NCBI GenBank assembly: GCA_900315835.1
Contig: ONAR01000012.1
Coordinates: 1-58,710 of the forward strand
From: an uncultured Prevotella sp.
GTDB taxonomy: Bacteria > Bacteroidota > Bacteroidia > Bacteroidales > Bacteroidaceae
Direction of reading: 5' to 3'
Length of the DNA: 58,710 bases
Shown here: positions 9,201-17,847 of the stretch, piece after piece
Layout: the number at the start of each line of letters is the position of its first letter
How positions within the stretch are numbered: the stretch's first letter is position 1
Program-made: the position numbers and the translations under genes
Notes under the pieces: model-generated
Databases searched by the model: none
The model's input: the letters and a program-made list of their open reading frames with translations, nothing else
Told to the model about the DNA's origin: nothing

Positions 9201-10709
9201 CTCAACCTCACCGGCGACGTCATTGCCCATGGCACCACTGACGTCAAGCCCCTCGGCACCACCTATTCCCTGCACGATGCCGACGTGAAGCTCACCGAAG
9301 ACGCCATTCTCTTTGACAACGACACCATCACCGACCGCTACCAGCACCATGGTATTCTCTCGGGCGCCGTACATCACCAGCATCTCAGCCGATGGAACTA
9401 CGACATCGACGTCAGCGCCAACAACCTGCTGGCCTTTGACACCCATGCCGACGACGGCAGTTCATTCTACGGCCGCGTGTTTGGCACCGGCTCAGCAGCT
9501 ATCAAGGGCGGCAGCGGCAACGTGACCATCGATGTCAATGTGACGCCCGACAAGAACTCGGAAATTGTCTACGACATCTCCAGTCCTGAGGCCGTCGGTG
9601 CCCACGACTTCATCCATTGGGCCTCGCGCGACAGCCTCTCATTGCACATCGACAGCCTCCGCCCGATGAAGCAGCCCGATGACGACGGCCCCGACATTCC
9701 CACTGACATCTACATCAGCTTCCTCATCAACACCACGCCCGACGCTACGCTGCGCATCATCATGGACAAGACGACCAACGACTACATCACGCTCAACGGC
9801 AGTGGGGCGCTGCGGGCCAACTGGTTCAACAAAGGCGGCATCGATATCTTCGGCACCTACAACGTCGACCACGGCGTCTATAAGCTGACCATTCAGAACA
9901 TCATAAAGAAGGTGTTCAACTTTGCCCAAGGCGGCACCATCGTCTTCGGCGGCAACCCGATGGCGGCGCAGCTCAATCTGAGCGCCGTCTACCCCATCGC
10001 CTCAGTGAGCTTGTCCGACCTCGAAATTGGCCGCAGTTTCTCATCCAACAACACGCGCGTCAACTGCCTGATGAACATCAGCGGAACGCCCGAGGCGCCG
10101 AAGGTGGACTTCAACCTCGACTTCCCTTCGCTCGATGCCGACGCCAAGCAGATGATTGTCAGCCGAATGAACAGCGAGGAGCAAATCAACCAGCAGGTGC
10201 TCTACCTGCTCGCCGTCGGCCGCTTCTACATGCAAGGCACCAACAACGCCAGTGAGCAGGGTTACAACCAGACGTCGCTCGCCATGCAGAGCCTGCTCAG
10301 CGGTCAAATAAGTCAGCAGATCAACAATGTATTGGGCAGTTTGACGAAGAACAACCAGTGGAACTTCGGCGCCAATATCTCAACGGGCGACGAGGGATGG
10401 AACAACGCTGAATATGAGGGATTGCTCAGTGGCAGTTTGCTCAACAACCGCCTGCTGCTCAACGGTCAGTTCGGTTACCGCGACAACGCCAATGCCACGC
10501 AGTCGTTTATCGGCGACTTCGACGTGCGCTACCTCATCTTCCCCAACGGCAACTTCAGCGTCCACGTCTACAACAAGACCAACGACCGCTATTTCACCCG
10601 CAACTCGCTCAATACGCAGGGCATCGGCTTCATCCTCAAGAAGGACTTCAACAGTCTCAGCGATTTGTTCAGGTGGTCGGGGAGGAAGAGTCATCAAAAG
10701 GAAAAATAG
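6276..10709 (+). CDS. tamB: TamB-type translocation/assembly module protein
   Basis: Very large AsmA/TamB-family protein (about 1477 residues) anchored in the inner membrane by one N-terminal helix. Members span the periplasm as a hydrophobic groove and help move phospholipids or assemble outer-membrane proteins. The N-terminus (KKVRHIINYTIWSLVGLYLA) is a signal anchor, then NIPMTQHFIGDAVASALSRK and GTTVSVGRVSLGFF, which are typical family openings. The middle is long beta-rich repeats and the C-terminal 400 residues are the DUF490/TamB domain. The frame is open from TTG 6237, but a promoter box overlaps that stretch, so TTG 6276 is chosen. No tamA/tamL partner lies next to it. Confidence 0.88.
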   Translation: MKKVRHIINYTIWSLVGLYLALIAVVNIPMTQHFIGDAVASALSRKFGTTVSVGRVSLGFFNRIIIDDVSMLDQQQHHLFRATRLSAKFSYLDLMQGRFTIVSAQIFGMDANLYKATAQSKPNYQFFIDSLSSKDTTQHKPLYLNINSLILRRGKIAYNQLDAPKRQGFDTHHLSITDISSHVMIHVMGDDSLGVSLRNLTLNEGSGLQLTGLRLRAMVTPKSVSLNDFRLSLPHSEILIPSIAGTYHKPQTLPSLALRGRLEESHVYLPDLAWLIPALKDKPQQVVVNSRFTVKDQLLTVGRLSASLVKRGFKPSMKSPGNMRLEVSGDVAMVKRNPRWHATIRQLSIDGEGMQLIAGHVPDALTRLNDLSFRGNASGRGGNDMAVGGHLVFGAGEAKLALNKTGDLIKGFINTDGFSIGRVLNNDKLGLIAARINGEGNLKQKHFAVKGHIGRIDYNGYSYRNITADAQADGKRYAGKLSINDPNADASVEGIVDLEQAIHRIHLTADINHITPSRLKLFTGKLADADYRASLSANISGNDLNHATGEVNVNRFSMASATQSYALDSLRLKAGTTAKGHYVVMHSDFGSGLLYGPFDYRSLAQSVENVIVRKLPSIVHLVPFRYRPVSGGGFSVAAVIHKADWAKAFFNIPVQLADTLRLTAQVSAQGNTVDAQLRAPCLYYGDRELRNVSALVETIDGKLHAKAALRNMVTAARGTDLSLDMLAGNDQLQASLDFDNHATAQRFHGQLRSQVSFDETADDHSEAVLELLRSQFHVGDTLFEIRPSTLTYSKKHLAVNNFYVGSDHQSIRLDGVASASPNDSITATLNHVNVPYILNLVNFHSVDFGGAVTGFAHIKQLFDKPDIGSQLRVDNFMLEGGRLGTLFANARWNTSLGQIDIDAEARDTVGNNPLTIKPHTTIVKGYVSPKRGDIDLDMQLHETRAEFVGNICSSFLDNFNVSASGNLRLWGSLKKLNLTGDVIAHGTTDVKPLGTTYSLHDADVKLTEDAILFDNDTITDRYQHHGILSGAVHHQHLSRWNYDIDVSANNLLAFDTHADDGSSFYGRVFGTGSAAIKGGSGNVTIDVNVTPDKNSEIVYDISSPEAVGAHDFIHWASRDSLSLHIDSLRPMKQPDDDGPDIPTDIYISFLINTTPDATLRIIMDKTTNDYITLNGSGALRANWFNKGGIDIFGTYNVDHGVYKLTIQNIIKKVFNFAQGGTIVFGGNPMAAQLNLSAVYPIASVSLSDLEIGRSFSSNNTRVNCLMNISGTPEAPKVDFNLDFPSLDADAKQMIVSRMNSEEQINQQVLYLLAVGRFYMQGTNNASEQGYNQTSLAMQSLLSGQISQQINNVLGSLTKNNQWNFGANISTGDEGWNNAEYEGLLSGSLLNNRLLLNGQFGYRDNANATQSFIGDFDVRYLIFPNGNFSVHVYNKTNDRYFTRNSLNTQGIGFILKKDFNSLSDLFRWSGRKSHQKEK

Positions 10710-10720
10710 TTGGTTGATGA

Positions 10721-10752
10721 TTTGGCTGTTTCATATAATTCTATTACATTTG
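10721..10752 (+). promoter_or_regulatory. strong promoter before small AT-rich gene
   Basis: TTTG at 10721-10724, a 20-base spacer, then TACATTTG at 10745-10752: a complete Bacteroidetes promoter. Predicted start near 10757, about 14 bases before the ATG at 10771. It probably also serves the oxidoreductase at 10953. Confidence 0.7.
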
Positions 10753-10770
10753 CAAAAAATAGGATGCAAT

Positions 10771-10908
10771 ATGAGTACTCCTACAAATAGAATAGCTTCG
10801 ACTAAATTAATCTACACGGGGATAGATTTAGCAAAAGAAGATATTAAGGCGGACAGAGTTACCAAATGGAACTCTGTAGCTGATTTGTTTGATGCAATAC
10901 TCAAATAA
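10771..10908 (+). CDS. small orphan protein of 45 residues
   Basis: A short reading frame starting MSTPTNRIASTKLIYTG and ending LFDAILK. Support comes from context: an excellent promoter, AGGA at 10761-10764 seven bases before the ATG, and an orderly stop 44 bases before the next gene. The sequence is soluble, charged and has no signal peptide or membrane helix. Its codons are AT-rich (ATA, TTA, AAA, AGA), quite unlike the GC-rich tamB before it and the oxidoreductase after it, which suggests either recent acquisition or a decayed gene. I do not recognise the family. It could be a leader peptide, an orphan antitoxin or a gene remnant; no evidence favours one of these. Confidence 0.5.
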   Translation: MSTPTNRIASTKLIYTGIDLAKEDIKADRVTKWNSVADLFDAILK

Positions 10909-10952
10909 GATTCTTCAGGCTGAGCCATACAAGCAGCAATTTGAAATAGACA

Positions 10953-11936
10953 ATGGAAGAGATCAGTTGGGGATTTATCGGATGCGGTGAGGTGACCGAG
11001 AAGAAATCGGGACCGGCCTTCAATGAGGTCGAAGGGTCGCACGTGGAAGCTGTGATGAGCCGCAGTGCAGACAAGGCCAGAACCTACGCCGAGCGCCACA
11101 ACATCCCTAAATACTATACCGATGCCCAGCAGTTGATTGACGATCCCGACATCAACGCCATCTATATCGCCACCCCACCCTCATCGCACGCCACCTTCGC
11201 CATCATGAGCATGCGCGCGGGTAAGCCCTGTTACGTGGAGAAGCCCTTAGCAGCCAGCTATGAGGACTGCATCCGCATCAACCGCATCAGCGAGCAGACG
11301 GGTGTGCCCTGCTTCGTGGCGTATTATCGCCGCTATCTGCCTTATTTCAAGAAAGTTAAGGAAATCATCGACACCGGCACCATCGGCAAGGTACTCAACG
11401 TACAGCTGCAGTTTGTCGCTCCTCCACGCGACCTCGACTACCACGCCTCGTCAAATCTGCAGTGGCGCCTTCAGCCCGACATCTCCGGCGGTGGCTATTT
11501 CTACGACCTTGCACCGCATCAGCTCGATTTGCTGCAGGCCCTCTTCGGCATCATCGTGCGCGCTCATGGCTATCCCACCAACCGCGGCCACCTCTATCAG
11601 GCTGAGGACACCATCAGCGCGGCGTTTATCTTCGACAGCGGCATTCCCGGCAGCGCATCGTGGTGCTTCGTCGGCCATGAGAGCGCGAAGGAAGACCGCA
11701 TCTACGTCATTGGCGACAAGGGCACCGTCTCGTTCAGCGTCTATACTTACGAACCTATCAAACTCATCACGAGCGAGGGCAAGCGCAGCATCAACGTGCC
11801 CAATCCGCCCTACGTACAGCTGCCCATCATCACCTCTGTCATCCGTCATCTGCAGGGCCTCGGCATCTGCAAGTGCACCAGCGTCAGCGCCACGCCCGTC
11901 AACTGGGTCATGGACCGAATCCTCGGAAAATTCTAA
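10953..11936 (+). CDS. Gfo/Idh/MocA-family NAD(P)-dependent oxidoreductase
   Basis: Cytoplasmic dehydrogenase of 327 residues. The N-terminal Rossmann fold shows GFIGCGEVTEKKSGPAF (residues 7-23) and the family signature EKPLAAS near residue 97, whose lysine is catalytic. The C-terminal alpha/beta domain includes GGGYFYDLAPHQLDLL near residue 180, which supplies the conserved histidine. Members act on sugars, inositols, sugar-nucleotides or biliverdin; the substrate cannot be read from sequence and the neighbours give no pathway. It follows the 45-residue orphan gene by 44 bases and probably shares its promoter. Convergent with metH. Confidence 0.88.
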   Translation: MEEISWGFIGCGEVTEKKSGPAFNEVEGSHVEAVMSRSADKARTYAERHNIPKYYTDAQQLIDDPDINAIYIATPPSSHATFAIMSMRAGKPCYVEKPLAASYEDCIRINRISEQTGVPCFVAYYRRYLPYFKKVKEIIDTGTIGKVLNVQLQFVAPPRDLDYHASSNLQWRLQPDISGGGYFYDLAPHQLDLLQALFGIIVRAHGYPTNRGHLYQAEDTISAAFIFDSGIPGSASWCFVGHESAKEDRIYVIGDKGTVSFSVYTYEPIKLITSEGKRSINVPNPPYVQLPIITSVIRHLQGLGICKCTSVSATPVNWVMDRILGKF

Positions 11937-11981
11937 TGTAAACCTCTCTGATTAGACAGCAGGCGCAAGCACTACATCTTA

Positions 11982-11997
11982 GTGGCGCAAGCGCCAC
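11982..11997. other. perfect hairpin between convergent genes
   Basis: GTGGCGC, AA, GCGCCAC: 7-bp perfect arms between the oxidoreductase and metH stops. The motif GGCGCAAGC also occurs just upstream near 11963. There is no T-run on either side, so it is a weak candidate terminator for both genes. Confidence 0.4.
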
Positions 11998-12032
11998 GTC
12001 CTTCCCGCGATATAATAATCAGATTCCGGAGA

Positions 12033-14789
12033 TTAGGAGAAGAGATTGAGCTTGTTCTTGCGTGCCTCCTCCAAAGATTTGAGTTGCGCCTGCTCCTCGT
12101 GGTAACTCTTGCGCAATGCCTCGTATTTCACCTCGAGCTGTTGTTTGAGTGCTTCCCGTTGCTTGAGATCCATCAGTTTGGAGAGAATGGCGGCGCTCTG
12201 TGAGGCGTCCTTCATCCACACCACCAAACCATGGTAAAGCGGCGCAATCTTCAGCGCTACATGCAACTCGGAAGTCGTAGCACCACCAATGAGCACAGGA
12301 ATGCGAAGCCCGGCATGCTCCAAAGCCTTCACCGTGTTGACCATCTCCTCAAGCGAAGGCGTGATGAGACCACTCAGTCCAACCACATCGGCATTGGTCT
12401 CTTCCACCTTCTTCACAATCTGATCGGGCGGCACCATTACCCCCATATCGATAACCTCGTAGCCATTACAACTCATGACGACACCAACGATATTCTTTCC
12501 GATATCGTGCACATCGCCTTTGACCGTAGCCAGGATCACGCGACCGGCCGACGAGACGCCGTCGACCTTCTCTTCTTCAATATAAGGCTGCAAGATGGCG
12601 ACCGCATTCTTCATCGTGCGGGCGGTCTTCACGACTTGCGGCAGAAACATCTTGCCATCGCCGAAGAGTCGTCCCACCTCATTCATGCCATCCATCAGCG
12701 GGCCTTCGATAATCTCCACCGCATGCGGCATGGTCTTCAGCGCCTCATGCAGATCTTCGTCCAAATAATCGGAGATGCCGCGGCGCAGGGCATACACCAA
12801 GCGGTCATGAACGCTCTGACTCCGCCACTCCTCATGAGCAGCAGCCTGTTGTGCCCCACCCTGGTTCTTTGCTGCCTCCTGCTCGAGCTTCACGCGCTCG
12901 GCCAAGTCAATCAACCGCTCTGAAGCGCCCTTCTTCCGATTGAGTATCACATCCTCAATAATCTCCAGCTGGTCGTCGGGAATGTCGGCGTAAGTCACCT
13001 TCGACGCAGGATTGACAATGCCGAAGTCCATCCCCGCTTCGATGGCGTGGTAAAGGAATACCGCATGCATTGCCTCGCGGATGTAGTTGTTGCCGCGGAA
13101 AGAGAAACTGAGGTTGCTCACGCCACCGCTGACGTGTGCGCCCTTGAGATGCTGTTTAATCCAAGCTGTGGCGCGGATGAAGTCGAGCGCGTAGCTGTCG
13201 TGCTCCTCCATGCCCGTTGCCACCGAGAGAATATTGGGGTCGAAGATGATGTCGAGCGGATTGATGCCTACCTTCTCCGTAAGCAGCTTGTAGGCTCGGG
13301 CGGCAATCTCTATCTTCCGCTCATAGCTCGTTGCCTGCCCTTGCTCGTCGAAGCACATCACGACGACGGCTGCACCGAAGCGCTTGATGTCGCGGGCATG
13401 AGCCAGGAACTCATCCTCACCCTCTTTCAGCGAGATGGAGTTGACGATGCTCTTGCCCTGCAAACACTTCAATCCAGCGATGACGACATCCCAACGCGAG
13501 GAATCAATCATCACCGGCACCCGGCTGATATCGGGGTCTGAGGCAATGAGATTGAGGAATTTCACCATCTCCTCTTTGGCATCCAACAGGGCATCGTCCA
13601 TATTGACGTCGATGACCATTGCACCGTTATCTACCTGATTACGAGCAATCGTCAGCGCCTCGTTGTAGTTCTTCTCTTTGATGAGTCTGAGGAATTTGCG
13701 TGAGCCGGCCACGTTGCAGCGCTCACCCACATTGACAAACCTGACCTTCGGCGTTATGTCGAGCAACTCGAGTCCTGAAAGCCAAAGCGTCTCCGGTTTC
13801 GGCTCCGGTTGATGTGGTTGCTTACCCTTGGCCATCTCGGCATAGCGACGGATAAACTCAGGTGTGGTGCCGCAGCAGCCACCGACGATGTTGACCAATC
13901 CCTCATCGATGAATTCGGCAATTTGCGGCGACATGCTCTCGGCAGTCTCGTCGTATTCACCCATACTATTGGGCAGTCCGGCGTTGGGGTAAGCCGATAT
14001 ATAATAAGGTGCTTTTGCGGCAAGGCTCTCCAAATAGGACTTCATCTGACGGGCGCCAAACGAGCAATTGAGGCCTACGGAGAAAATGTCGTACGCACTC
14101 ATGCTGCCCAAGAATGCGTCGAGCGTCTGACCCGACAGCGTGCGGCCTGCCAGATCGCTGACCGTAACACTCAACATGATAGGCAACTTCCGGTGCTTCG
14201 CCGCCATCACCTGTTGGGCAGCGTCGACGGCGCATTTCGCGTTGAGCGTATCAAAGATGGTCTCAATAAGAATAGTGTCCACACCGCCGTCGATGAGCGC
14301 TTCCATCTGCTCGGTGTAGGCGTCGAACAATTCGTCGTAGGTCAGGTCGCGCGCCGCAGGGTTGCTCACGTCAGGACTCATGGAGCAGGTCTTGTTGGTG
14401 GGCCCCACAGAGCCTGCCACATAGCGCGGCCACTCGGGCGTTGAATACTCATCAGCCGCCTTCCGCGCCAATTGGGCTCCAGCGAAGGCGATGTCGTAAG
14501 ACGATGACTCCAATCCGTAATCGGCTTGAGAGATGCGCTGCGAGGAGAAGGTGTTGGTCTCGATGATGTCGGCTCCGGCAGCAAGATATTGACGATGGAT
14601 ATCCGCAATCACGTCGGGGCGCGTAAGGTTGAGCACATCATTGTTGCCCTTCAGCTGCACCTCCGACGCCTTAAAGCGACTGCCGCGGAAGTCTGTCTCA
14701 TTGAGGCCAAACTTCTGTATCATGGTGCCCATCGCTCCGTCGAGGATGAGAATGCGGCCTTTAATCCGATCCGTAATTAGCTCTGTCAT
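12033..14789 (-). CDS. metH: cobalamin-dependent methionine synthase, short form without reactivation domain
   Basis: Transfers methyl from 5-methyltetrahydrofolate to homocysteine through methylcobalamin. Domains in order: homocysteine-binding barrel (residues 1-320, zinc ligands Cys242, Cys305, Cys306 in GLNCSFGA and GGCCGTTPE); pterin barrel (about 345-620, starting [16 protein letters not shown]); four-helix cap (about 655-745); Rossmann B12 domain with DVHDIG, His761 as cobalt ligand. The protein stops at 918 after a Lys/Gln/Glu-rich tail. E. coli MetH is about 1227 residues and carries a C-terminal AdoMet reactivation domain; that domain is absent here and does not follow as a separate gene. 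The gene lies 60 bases after smpB on the same strand. No cobalamin riboswitch is seen. Confidence 0.96.
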   Translation of the reverse strand: MTELITDRIKGRILILDGAMGTMIQKFGLNETDFRGSRFKASEVQLKGNNDVLNLTRPDVIADIHRQYLAAGADIIETNTFSSQRISQADYGLESSSYDIAFAGAQLARKAADEYSTPEWPRYVAGSVGPTNKTCSMSPDVSNPAARDLTYDELFDAYTEQMEALIDGGVDTILIETIFDTLNAKCAVDAAQQVMAAKHRKLPIMLSVTVSDLAGRTLSGQTLDAFLGSMSAYDIFSVGLNCSFGARQMKSYLESLAAKAPYYISAYPNAGLPNSMGEYDETAESMSPQIAEFIDEGLVNIVGGCCGTTPEFIRRYAEMAKGKQPHQPEPKPETLWLSGLELLDITPKVRFVNVGERCNVAGSRKFLRLIKEKNYNEALTIARNQVDNGAMVIDVNMDDALLDAKEEMVKFLNLIASDPDISRVPVMIDSSRWDVVIAGLKCLQGKSIVNSISLKEGEDEFLAHARDIKRFGAAVVVMCFDEQGQATSYERKIEIAARAYKLLTEKVGINPLDIIFDPNILSVATGMEEHDSYALDFIRATAWIKQHLKGAHVSGGVSNLSFSFRGNNYIREAMHAVFLYHAIEAGMDFGIVNPASKVTYADIPDDQLEIIEDVILNRKKGASERLIDLAERVKLEQEAAKNQGGAQQAAAHEEWRSQSVHDRLVYALRRGISDYLDEDLHEALKTMPHAVEIIEGPLMDGMNEVGRLFGDGKMFLPQVVKTARTMKNAVAILQPYIEEEKVDGVSSAGRVILATVKGDVHDIGKNIVGVVMSCNGYEVIDMGVMVPPDQIVKKVEETNADVVGLSGLITPSLEEMVNTVKALEHAGLRIPVLIGGATTSELHVALKIAPLYHGLVVWMKDASQSAAILSKLMDLKQREALKQQLEVKYEALRKSYHEEQAQLKSLEEARKNKLNLFS

Positions 14790-14822
14790 AATCCTTTGCC
14801 CTTTTCCTTTAACTTATCCCTC

Positions 14823-14865
14823 TTCAACTAAAAATGCTGATGAACTCAACTAAAAGTGCTTGATG
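14823..14865. repeat. imperfect direct repeat over the smpB stop
   Basis: TCAACTAAAAATGCTGATG at 14823-14841 recurs imperfectly as TCAACTAAAAGTGCTTGATG at 14846-14865. The right copy contains the smpB stop codon (CTA at 14850-14852 on the plus strand), so the last codons and stop of smpB appear duplicated downstream. Confidence 0.65.
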
Positions 14866-15329
14866 GCGCGGTCCATCTCCCGACGGTCGGCTTTCTCCTT
14901 CAGCGTCTCACGCTTGTCGTATTCCTTCTTACCACGAGCCAGCGCAATGTCGAGCTTCGCCCTGCCGTGGTCGTCGATAAACAGCAGCGTAGGGACGATG
15001 GTCAGACCTGGCGTCTTGGTGTCCTCGGCCAGCCGTCTGATTTCGCGCTTATTCAGCAGCAGCTTGCGGTCGCGCTTGGCCGGGTGATTGGCAAAGGAGC
15101 CATAGAAATAAGGAGAGATATTCATATTCTTCACCCACACCTCACCGTTGTTGATATAGCAGAAGGTATCGACCAACGAGGCCTTGCCCATTCTGATGGA
15201 CTTAATCTCAGTACCCGTCAGCACGATGCCGGCCGTATAGGTGTCAAGAAAACTATAGAGAAACGAGGCTTTCTTGTTTCTTATCTGAACCGGACTTTTC
15301 TTGCGTAGTTCCTGTTGTGTCTTATTCAT
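14850..15329 (-). CDS. smpB: SsrA-binding protein SmpB
   Basis: Partner of tmRNA in rescuing stalled ribosomes and tagging their peptides. The 159-residue sequence has the oligonucleotide-binding fold characteristic of the family: [38 protein letters not shown] and the [11 protein letters not shown] segment near residue 92. The basic C-terminal tail ([20 protein letters not shown]) enters the decoding site in known structures. The start overlaps the end of the DUF4375 gene by 8 bases, and metH follows 60 bases later, so the three are probably co-transcribed. The tmRNA gene itself is not in the window. Confidence 0.97.
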   Translation of the reverse strand: MNKTQQELRKKSPVQIRNKKASFLYSFLDTYTAGIVLTGTEIKSIRMGKASLVDTFCYINNGEVWVKNMNISPYFYGSFANHPAKRDRKLLLNKREIRRLAEDTKTPGLTIVPTLLFIDDHGRAKLDIALARGKKEYDKRETLKEKADRREMDRAIKHF

Positions 15330-15831
15330 TGACTATCGTGCAAAAGTTTTCGATGTGGTCGTCAACATAGCCGGCCACCATTGTAGTGAATTGTTCCTCA
15401 TTCTCGACGAAGGCGTCATCGAAGTCGTCGAACTCGGGGAATTGCTCGTAAAGCGCATCAAACTCTTCCTGCGTGCAGTCCTTCTCCAGCTGTTCCTGGT
15501 AGATGTTGAAGAACTTGTGGCATTTGTTGATGATTTTATAGAGGTCGTGTAAGCCCCAGTTGCGCATGGCCTTATCAAAGGGATTGCGGAAGATGAAAGG
15601 GCCGTAGCCATTATGAATGAGTTCAACGAAGCCGCCATCCATCACCGAATCACGCAGGATGACGTAAGCCAACAGGGTGATTTGGTCGGCATTGAGCTCC
15701 TGCATCGTATCGGCATTGAGCTCCCCGCCGATGGTCTCATAGATGGCATCGGTGAACACCTTGATAAAAGCATCCATACCCTCTTGGGCGGCTGCCTTCA
15801 GTTTACTGTCCTTTATCTTAACCTCTTTCAT
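15322..15831 (-). CDS. DUF4375 (DMP19-like) protein
   Basis: Soluble acidic protein of about 169 residues with no signal peptide. The region [20 protein letters not shown] and the acidic C-terminus ([17 protein letters not shown]) fit the DUF4375/DMP19 group, whose members have been linked to DNA mimicry or nuclease inhibition in other bacteria; that role is not established here. The frame is open from 15858, but a -7 box at 15856-15863 puts transcription start near 15852, so Met at 15831 ([10 protein letters not shown]) is the better start. First gene of the DUF4375-smpB-metH set. Confidence 0.75.
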   Translation of the reverse strand: MKEVKIKDSKLKAAAQEGMDAFIKVFTDAIYETIGGELNADTMQELNADQITLLAYVILRDSVMDGGFVELIHNGYGPFIFRNPFDKAMRNWGLHDLYKIINKCHKFFNIYQEQLEKDCTQEEFDALYEQFPEFDDFDDAFVENEEQFTTMVAGYVDDHIENFCTIVNE

Positions 15832-15855
15832 GCGCTTTGCTTTGACATTAGATTG

Positions 15856-15863
15856 CAAAGTTA
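15856..15863 (-). promoter_or_regulatory. promoter for DUF4375-smpB-metH
   Basis: Reads TAACTTTG on the minus strand, an exact TAnnTTTG box. A TTG about 23 bases upstream (15887-15889) is a possible -33. It lies over the first codon of the longest frame and so decides the start at 15831. Confidence 0.65.
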
Positions 15864-15906
15864 AGCATTTTCGAGATTAAAGCCGTCAATATCAGCGAAT
15901 AAAAAG

Positions 15907-16497
15907 CTATTCGAAGGATAAATTAGCCAATTTGGTGCGCAATTCATCGGCCTTACTCTTTCGAATGGCAAGCGTTATGGCGCAGTCGTTGTCAAACTGC
16001 TGACTGACGATACGCGGCTGCAGCTCCTTGACGATACGCATCACGCCGTTCATCATCGGATAAGTGAACTGATAAGTGATGAGCTCCTCAACCAGCCGGC
16101 TCTCTATCTTACAATGGGCTATGGCGTCAGCGGCTGCCGTACGATAGGCAACAATCAGTCCGCCGGTGCCCAAGTTGACACCACCGTAGTAGCGGACGAC
16201 GACAACGAGGATGTTGGTGAGCTCATGACTGTTGATCTGACCGAGGATGGGCTTACCCGCCGTTGACGACGGCTCACCATCGTCATTGGCCCGGAAGACG
16301 GAGCGATCGCTGCCTAACATATACGCATAGCAGCAGTGGCGCGCGTCGTAATACTGCTTACGATACTTCGCCACAATCGCCATCGCCTCGTCCACCGTTT
16401 CCACATGATGGGCAAAGGCGAGGAACTTACTCCGTTTCTCGGTGTAGTAGCCCTCGCCTATCGTGTCGCTGCTAATCGTCTGATAAGCGTCGTCCAT
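15907..16497 (-). CDS. YigZ/IMPACT-family (UPF0029) protein
   Basis: Cytoplasmic protein of 196 residues. The UPF0029 signature is clear: EKRSKFLAFAHHV, DARHCCYAYMLG, NDDGEPSSTAGKPIL and VVVVRYYGGVNLGTGGLIVAY, followed by the smaller C-terminal DUF1949 ferredoxin-like domain from about residue 130. Eukaryotic relatives (IMPACT) bind Gcn1; the bacterial role is unsettled. It starts 20 bases after the DUF1015 stop on the same strand and probably ends that transcription unit. The 48 bases between its stop and the start of the DUF4375 frame hold only that gene's promoter region. Confidence 0.9.
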   Translation of the reverse strand: MDDAYQTISSDTIGEGYYTEKRSKFLAFAHHVETVDEAMAIVAKYRKQYYDARHCCYAYMLGSDRSVFRANDDGEPSSTAGKPILGQINSHELTNILVVVVRYYGGVNLGTGGLIVAYRTAAADAIAHCKIESRLVEELITYQFTYPMMNGVMRIVKELQPRIVSQQFDNDCAITLAIRKSKADELRTKLANLSFE

Positions 16498-16517
16498 CTC
16501 AAATCAGCTGTTTAACC

Positions 16518-17765
16518 TCATTCGATAGTATGTATGACCAAGCCAGAACGTAGCTTTGGCTCGAACCAAGTGGCCTTCGGCGGCATAATTTTACCGCTGT
16601 CGGCAATGTTCATGATTTGCTTCATCGAAACAGGGTAAAGTGCAAGTGCCCAGCGCATCTCGCCACTGTCGACGCGGCGTTTCAACTCGGCCAGTCCACG
16701 CAAGCCACCCACGAAGTCGACGCGCTTGTCTGAGCGCAGATCCTTGATGCCCATGAGCTTGTCCAAGATAAGGCGACTGGAGATGTCGACATCCAGACAG
16801 CCGATGGGGTCGTTGTCGTCGTAGGTGCCGGGACGGGCCGTCAGACTATACCAGCACTTGTCCAAATAGAGTGAGAACTCATGCAGATGCTGCGGGTGGT
16901 AATCCTCCGCACCCTTCTTCTCCACCACGAAATCCTCGCTGAGCGCCTTGAGGAAGGCTTCGGGCGTGAGGCCATTGAGGTCTTTCACCACACGGTTGTA
17001 GTCGAGAATGGTCAGTTGACTGGCGGGGAAGCAGACCGCCATGAAATAGTTGTATTCCTCTTTGCCGGTGTGGTGAGGATTGGCCTTCGCCTTCTCGTCA
17101 GCCACGCGCACGGCAGCAGCAGAACGGTGGTGACCGTCGGCGATATACAGCGACGGCATCTTGGCGAATTCCTTTGTAATAGTCTCAATATCAATCTTAT
17201 CAGCAATCACCCACAACCGATGGCGGAAGCCGTCCTCGGGCGCTACGAAGTTGTATTCAGGCTTCTGACGGGCATAACGCTTGACGAGCTGGTCAAGCAC
17301 CGCGTCGTCGGGGTAAGCGAAGAAGGCGGGGCCCATATTGGCGTTGGTGACCATCACGTGGCGCATGCGGTCGTCTTCCTTCTCGCGGCGGGTGAGCTCA
17401 TGCCGCTTGATGATGCCTTTGTGATAGTCGTCAGCCAGCGCGCATACGACAATGCCGTATTGCGTCCTGTCGTTCATTGTTTGGGCGTAAAGGTAATAGT
17501 TTTCAGTGGGGTCCTGCACCAGCCAGCCTTTAGCTAAGAACTTCTGAAACTGGCGGTTGGCCTCTTCATAGACGCGGTCGTCGGTGGGGTCGGTGCCCTG
17601 AGGGAAGTTGATCTCAGGCATGTTGATGTGGTAGAAGCTCTTCTCATTGTCGCCGGCAGCCTCACGCGCCTCGTCTGAGCTCAGCACGTCGTAGGGATAG
17701 CTTTCTACCTGCTCCACATATTGTACAGGCGGACGGATGCCGCGAAACGGTTTTACGGTAGCCAT
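16518..17765 (-). CDS. DUF1015-family protein
   Basis: Conserved 415-residue cytoplasmic protein; the family has no proven activity. Visible features include FRGIRPP at the start, the central IADGHHRSAAAVR segment (about residue 208) that is the most diagnostic part, and SKVDFVGG-like DKRVDFVGG near residue 360. In Bacteroidetes these genes often sit beside serC-serA, as here, so a link to serine metabolism is plausible but unproven. An intrinsic terminator separates it from serA and ends only about 14 bases before its ATG, with no promoter between, so expression probably depends on read-through. Confidence 0.85.
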   Translation of the reverse strand: MATVKPFRGIRPPVQYVEQVESYPYDVLSSDEAREAAGDNEKSFYHINMPEINFPQGTDPTDDRVYEEANRQFQKFLAKGWLVQDPTENYYLYAQTMNDRTQYGIVVCALADDYHKGIIKRHELTRREKEDDRMRHVMVTNANMGPAFFAYPDDAVLDQLVKRYARQKPEYNFVAPEDGFRHRLWVIADKIDIETITKEFAKMPSLYIADGHHRSAAAVRVADEKAKANPHHTGKEEYNYFMAVCFPASQLTILDYNRVVKDLNGLTPEAFLKALSEDFVVEKKGAEDYHPQHLHEFSLYLDKCWYSLTARPGTYDDNDPIGCLDVDISSRLILDKLMGIKDLRSDKRVDFVGGLRGLAELKRRVDSGEMRWALALYPVSMKQIMNIADSGKIMPPKATWFEPKLRSGLVIHTIE

Positions 17766-17778
17766 AATCGATTAACTA

Positions 17779-17833
17779 TAAAAAAACTCCCAACGCGCAT
17801 GCATTCCTCATGAATGGCCTACACGTTGAGAGT
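17779..17833 (-). terminator. intrinsic terminator after serA, before DUF1015 gene
   Basis: On the minus strand an imperfect hairpin is formed by ACTCTCAACG (17833-17824) and CGTTGGGAGT (17795-17786), with an inner CATTC/GAATG pairing, and is followed by seven T residues (17786-17780). The T-run ends about 14 bases before the DUF1015 start codon, so it may act as an attenuator. Confidence 0.75.
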
Positions 17834-17847
17834 CGGATAATATTGGT

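Noticed and set aside
8253-9446. Long minus-strand open frame of 397 codons inside tamB
   Set aside because: Val/Glu/Gly-rich shadow typical of GC-rich third positions; tamB on the plus strand has a coherent family sequence.
10414-10770. Extension of the small AT-rich frame upstream into tamB
   Set aside because: The upstream part is a Thr/Ser-rich frame-shifted reading of tamB; the promoter at 10721-10752 and the ribosome site put the start at 10771.
14790-14849. Cobalamin riboswitch before metH
   Set aside because: Only 60 bases separate metH from smpB, too short, and no B12-box is visible.
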